Part shown: positions 50,272-51,910 of the stretch, one piece after another | How the letters are laid out: each line of letters opens with the position of its first letter | How positions within the stretch are numbered: position 1 is the stretch's first letter | Source of the DNA: an uncultured Alphaproteobacteria bacterium | GTDB taxonomy: Bacteria; Pseudomonadota; Alphaproteobacteria; CAAHEQ01; UBA3637 | Assembly (NCBI GenBank): GCA_947624545.1 | Contig: CANQKV010000003.1 | Coordinates: 1-51,910 of the forward strand | DNA length: 51,910 bases | Direction: 5' to 3' | Made by a program: the position numbers and the translations under genes | The notes under the pieces: generated by a model | The model's database searches: none | Told to the model about the DNA's origin: nothing | What the model saw: the letters and a program-made list of their open reading frames with translations, nothing else

Positions 50272-51910
50272 ATGACGGCATTCGTTATGTTCTTTTTGGC
50301 ATTTATTATTGCTTTATGGAGTTCGGCGCGCTTATGGCAAGGACAAAAGTTATCGCGGTCTCAAAAGGCAGGATTTTATGCGTTTTTCGTGTTTATATGG
50401 CTTTTGCCGTTAATTTACAGACAGTTGGGCTTTAATTTGCCGATTGTTTATACTTTTCCTTATCATTTTTTCGGTTTTTTGTTCTATTGGGCTTATTTGT
50501 TTTTCATTTTTATTTTCGTTCAAGATATTGTTTGGGCTGTTAAGTGGGTGATTCGTTTTTTGAAAAACAAATATAAACCTTTTCCGTGGAAAAGAGAAGC
50601 GCGCATTAAAAAATCGAATGCGTTTTGTTTGATTTGTTCGTTTGTTTTGGCGCTTTTTGCTTTGTTTTCGGGGCTTAAAACACCTGATGTGAAAGAAGTG
50701 AAAATCTATACTTCAAAGCTTTCTTCCAATATGACCATTGTCGCATTAAGCGATTTACATTTACATCATAATTTATCATTGACAAAAATTCAGGAAATTG
50801 TGGATAAAGTCAATGCAATTCAGCCGGATATAATTGTCTTTTTGGGCGATTTTGCCGATGAAGGCACGAGTCGGTTACATCAGCAGTTGTTTGAATTATC
50901 GCAGTTAAAAGCATCGCTCGGAAAATATGCCGTTGCGGGGAATCATGATTTTTATTTAGGGCATGAAGAAGCCAAAGAAGCCTTTAAAGAAGCCGAATTC
51001 ACTTATTTATTCAATGAGGGCGTACAGGTAACGCCGCAACTTTATTTGGCAGGCGTTCCCGATTATCATTCCGTTCGTCAAATCAGCGATTCGGTTGATA
51101 TTCTTCGGGCGCTTTCATCGGCGCAACCGAGTGATTACAAAATATTGTTATCACATCGTCCGAAGTTAATCGATACGTTGGTTCCCAAACAAATTGATTT
51201 ACAGCTTTCGGGGCATACGCACGGCGGACAGGTGTTTCCGCATCATTTGATTGTAAAACTGTTTAACAAATATTTGTCGGGGTTGTATCAAACCAAAAAC
51301 GGCAAGTTATATGTCACATCGGGCGCAGGACAATGGGGCGGACAAATGCGTTTGTTTGCGCCGTCGGAAATTACGGTTATACGGCTCATAGCCGAAGCGC
51401 ACGACGTATTGCCGAAAACGCGTCAAATACCGACATCAACAACAAAGAAAAAAGAAACAGCTGACAAAGGCTTTGTCATTGAAGCTATGCCGAAAGATGA
51501 AGTGGTTGTGAAGAAAGAAACCAAGAAAAGATCGCCGTTAATGCCGATTGTCGGCAAAGTGTTGAAGAAAAACAACGCGTCCGAAGCGAAAAAGACGGCT
51601 TCCGAGCAAGAAGCGAATCTGCCAAAAGAACAAACGTTGCAAACGCAGGAAGAAGTGCTGTCAGAACAAGTAAAAGAGCCGTCCGTCGCGCCGTCGCCGA
51701 TTGATTCGAATAAAAAAACGCTTGAAAAAACAACGAAACAATCAACATTGACTCAAGAAGAGGCTTCTCATGATGAAAATCCGTTTGAAGATATTTCAAA
51801 AGATATTGATTCGCTGATTGCCTCCATTCGTCCGACTCAAATTGATGATTCGGCGCTTGATGACACATCAACGGCGGATACCGATGAAGATATTGATGAA
51901 GAAACGGAAG
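50272..51910 (+). CDS. Membrane-anchored metallophosphoesterase with long tail (3' partial)
   Basis: At least 546 residues; the window ends inside the frame. Four or so N-terminal membrane helices (about 3-20, 35-50, 65-88, 115-133) precede a calcineurin-like metallophosphoesterase domain: SDLHLHH (D161, H163), GDF (D193), GNHD (224-227), LLSHRP and SGHTHGG (H315, H317). This resembles the YkuE/YaeI type linked to lipid-related phosphoesters. From about 390 to the window end is an Lys/Glu/Ser-rich low-complexity tail turning very acidic (DEDIDEE), not usual for the family. AGGGAAAGGAAAAATGAA precedes the ATG at 50272. Confidence 0.85.
   Translation, partial: MTAFVMFFLAFIIALWSSARLWQGQKLSRSQKAGFYAFFVFIWLLPLIYRQLGFNLPIVYTFPYHFFGFLFYWAYLFFIFIFVQDIVWAVKWVIRFLKNKYKPFPWKREARIKKSNAFCLICSFVLALFALFSGLKTPDVKEVKIYTSKLSSNMTIVALSDLHLHHNLSLTKIQEIVDKVNAIQPDIIVFLGDFADEGTSRLHQQLFELSQLKASLGKYAVAGNHDFYLGHEEAKEAFKEAEFTYLFNEGVQVTPQLYLAGVPDYHSVRQISDSVDILRALSSAQPSDYKILLSHRPKLIDTLVPKQIDLQLSGHTHGGQVFPHHLIVKLFNKYLSGLYQTKNGKLYVTSGAGQWGGQMRLFAPSEITVIRLIAEAHDVLPKTRQIPTSTTKKKETADKGFVIEAMPKDEVVVKKETKKRSPLMPIVGKVLKKNNASEAKKTASEQEANLPKEQTLQTQEEVLSEQVKEPSVAPSPIDSNKKTLEKTTKQSTLTQEEASHDENPFEDISKDIDSLIASIRPTQIDDSALDDTSTADTDEDIDEETE

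Overview
The window looks like a chromosomal segment of a low-GC, AT-rich-intergenic alphaproteobacterium, probably a host- or gut-associated relative of the Rhodospirillales-like lineages. The evidence is the plsY-dprA-topA gene order, an F1 ATPase beta-epsilon end, Pal/AsmA/PpiD envelope genes (a Gram-negative cell), a VirB8-like protein, an ADP-forming acetate-CoA ligase suggesting fermentative metabolism, and pilin-like proteins with a GRSMVE leader. The taxonomic placement is inference; no rRNA is present.

Layout. 1-1594: end of the ATP synthase operon (atpD is cut by the window edge, atpC). 1729-13504: envelope and transport genes (DUF3015 protein, DUF4105/Lnb-like protein, HD-domain protein, TrkH, a 1352-residue AsmA protein) and the acetate-CoA ligase. 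13630-16356: tRNA-Ala(CGC), a GNAT acetyltransferase and PpiD. 16426-22544: a leftward block topA, dprA, plsY, recJ. 22696-26042: glgA overlapping a diaminopimelate dehydrogenase gene, then an ankyrin protein. 26120-31535: secreted and membrane proteins (His-rich protein, transglutaminase-like protein, MFS transporter, a large DUF6311-like protein with an Asn-rich repeat tail). 31717-34031: ferredoxin, a VirB8-like/lipoprotein pair and Pal.

34221-38560 holds two tandem glycosyltransferase genes and an anchored arylsulfate sulfotransferase-like gene. Both glycosyltransferases, the sulfotransferase and the DUF6311-like protein share a small module of about 65 residues (H-x2-W-x-[DE] ... W-[DE]-x-[YW] ... 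E-x-F) that I do not recognise. This is my main candidate for an undescribed system: an extracytoplasmic glycan-building and sulfation machine joined by a common module.

38777-40282 is a hipB/hipA module behind a perfect-consensus promoter with repeated operator-like dyads. 40290-46108 is an accessory block: four pilin-like genes, an HNH protein, three unrecognised proteins with strong promoters, and tRNA-Arg(ACG) whose 3' end lies in a 91-bp direct repeat. 46483-48034 is a repair set (MsrA-MsrB fusion, alkyltransferase, ferritin-like protein). 48260-51910 has a small Cys-rich lipoprotein, an S24-type repressor with a membrane-protein partner, and a metallophosphoesterase that runs off the window end.
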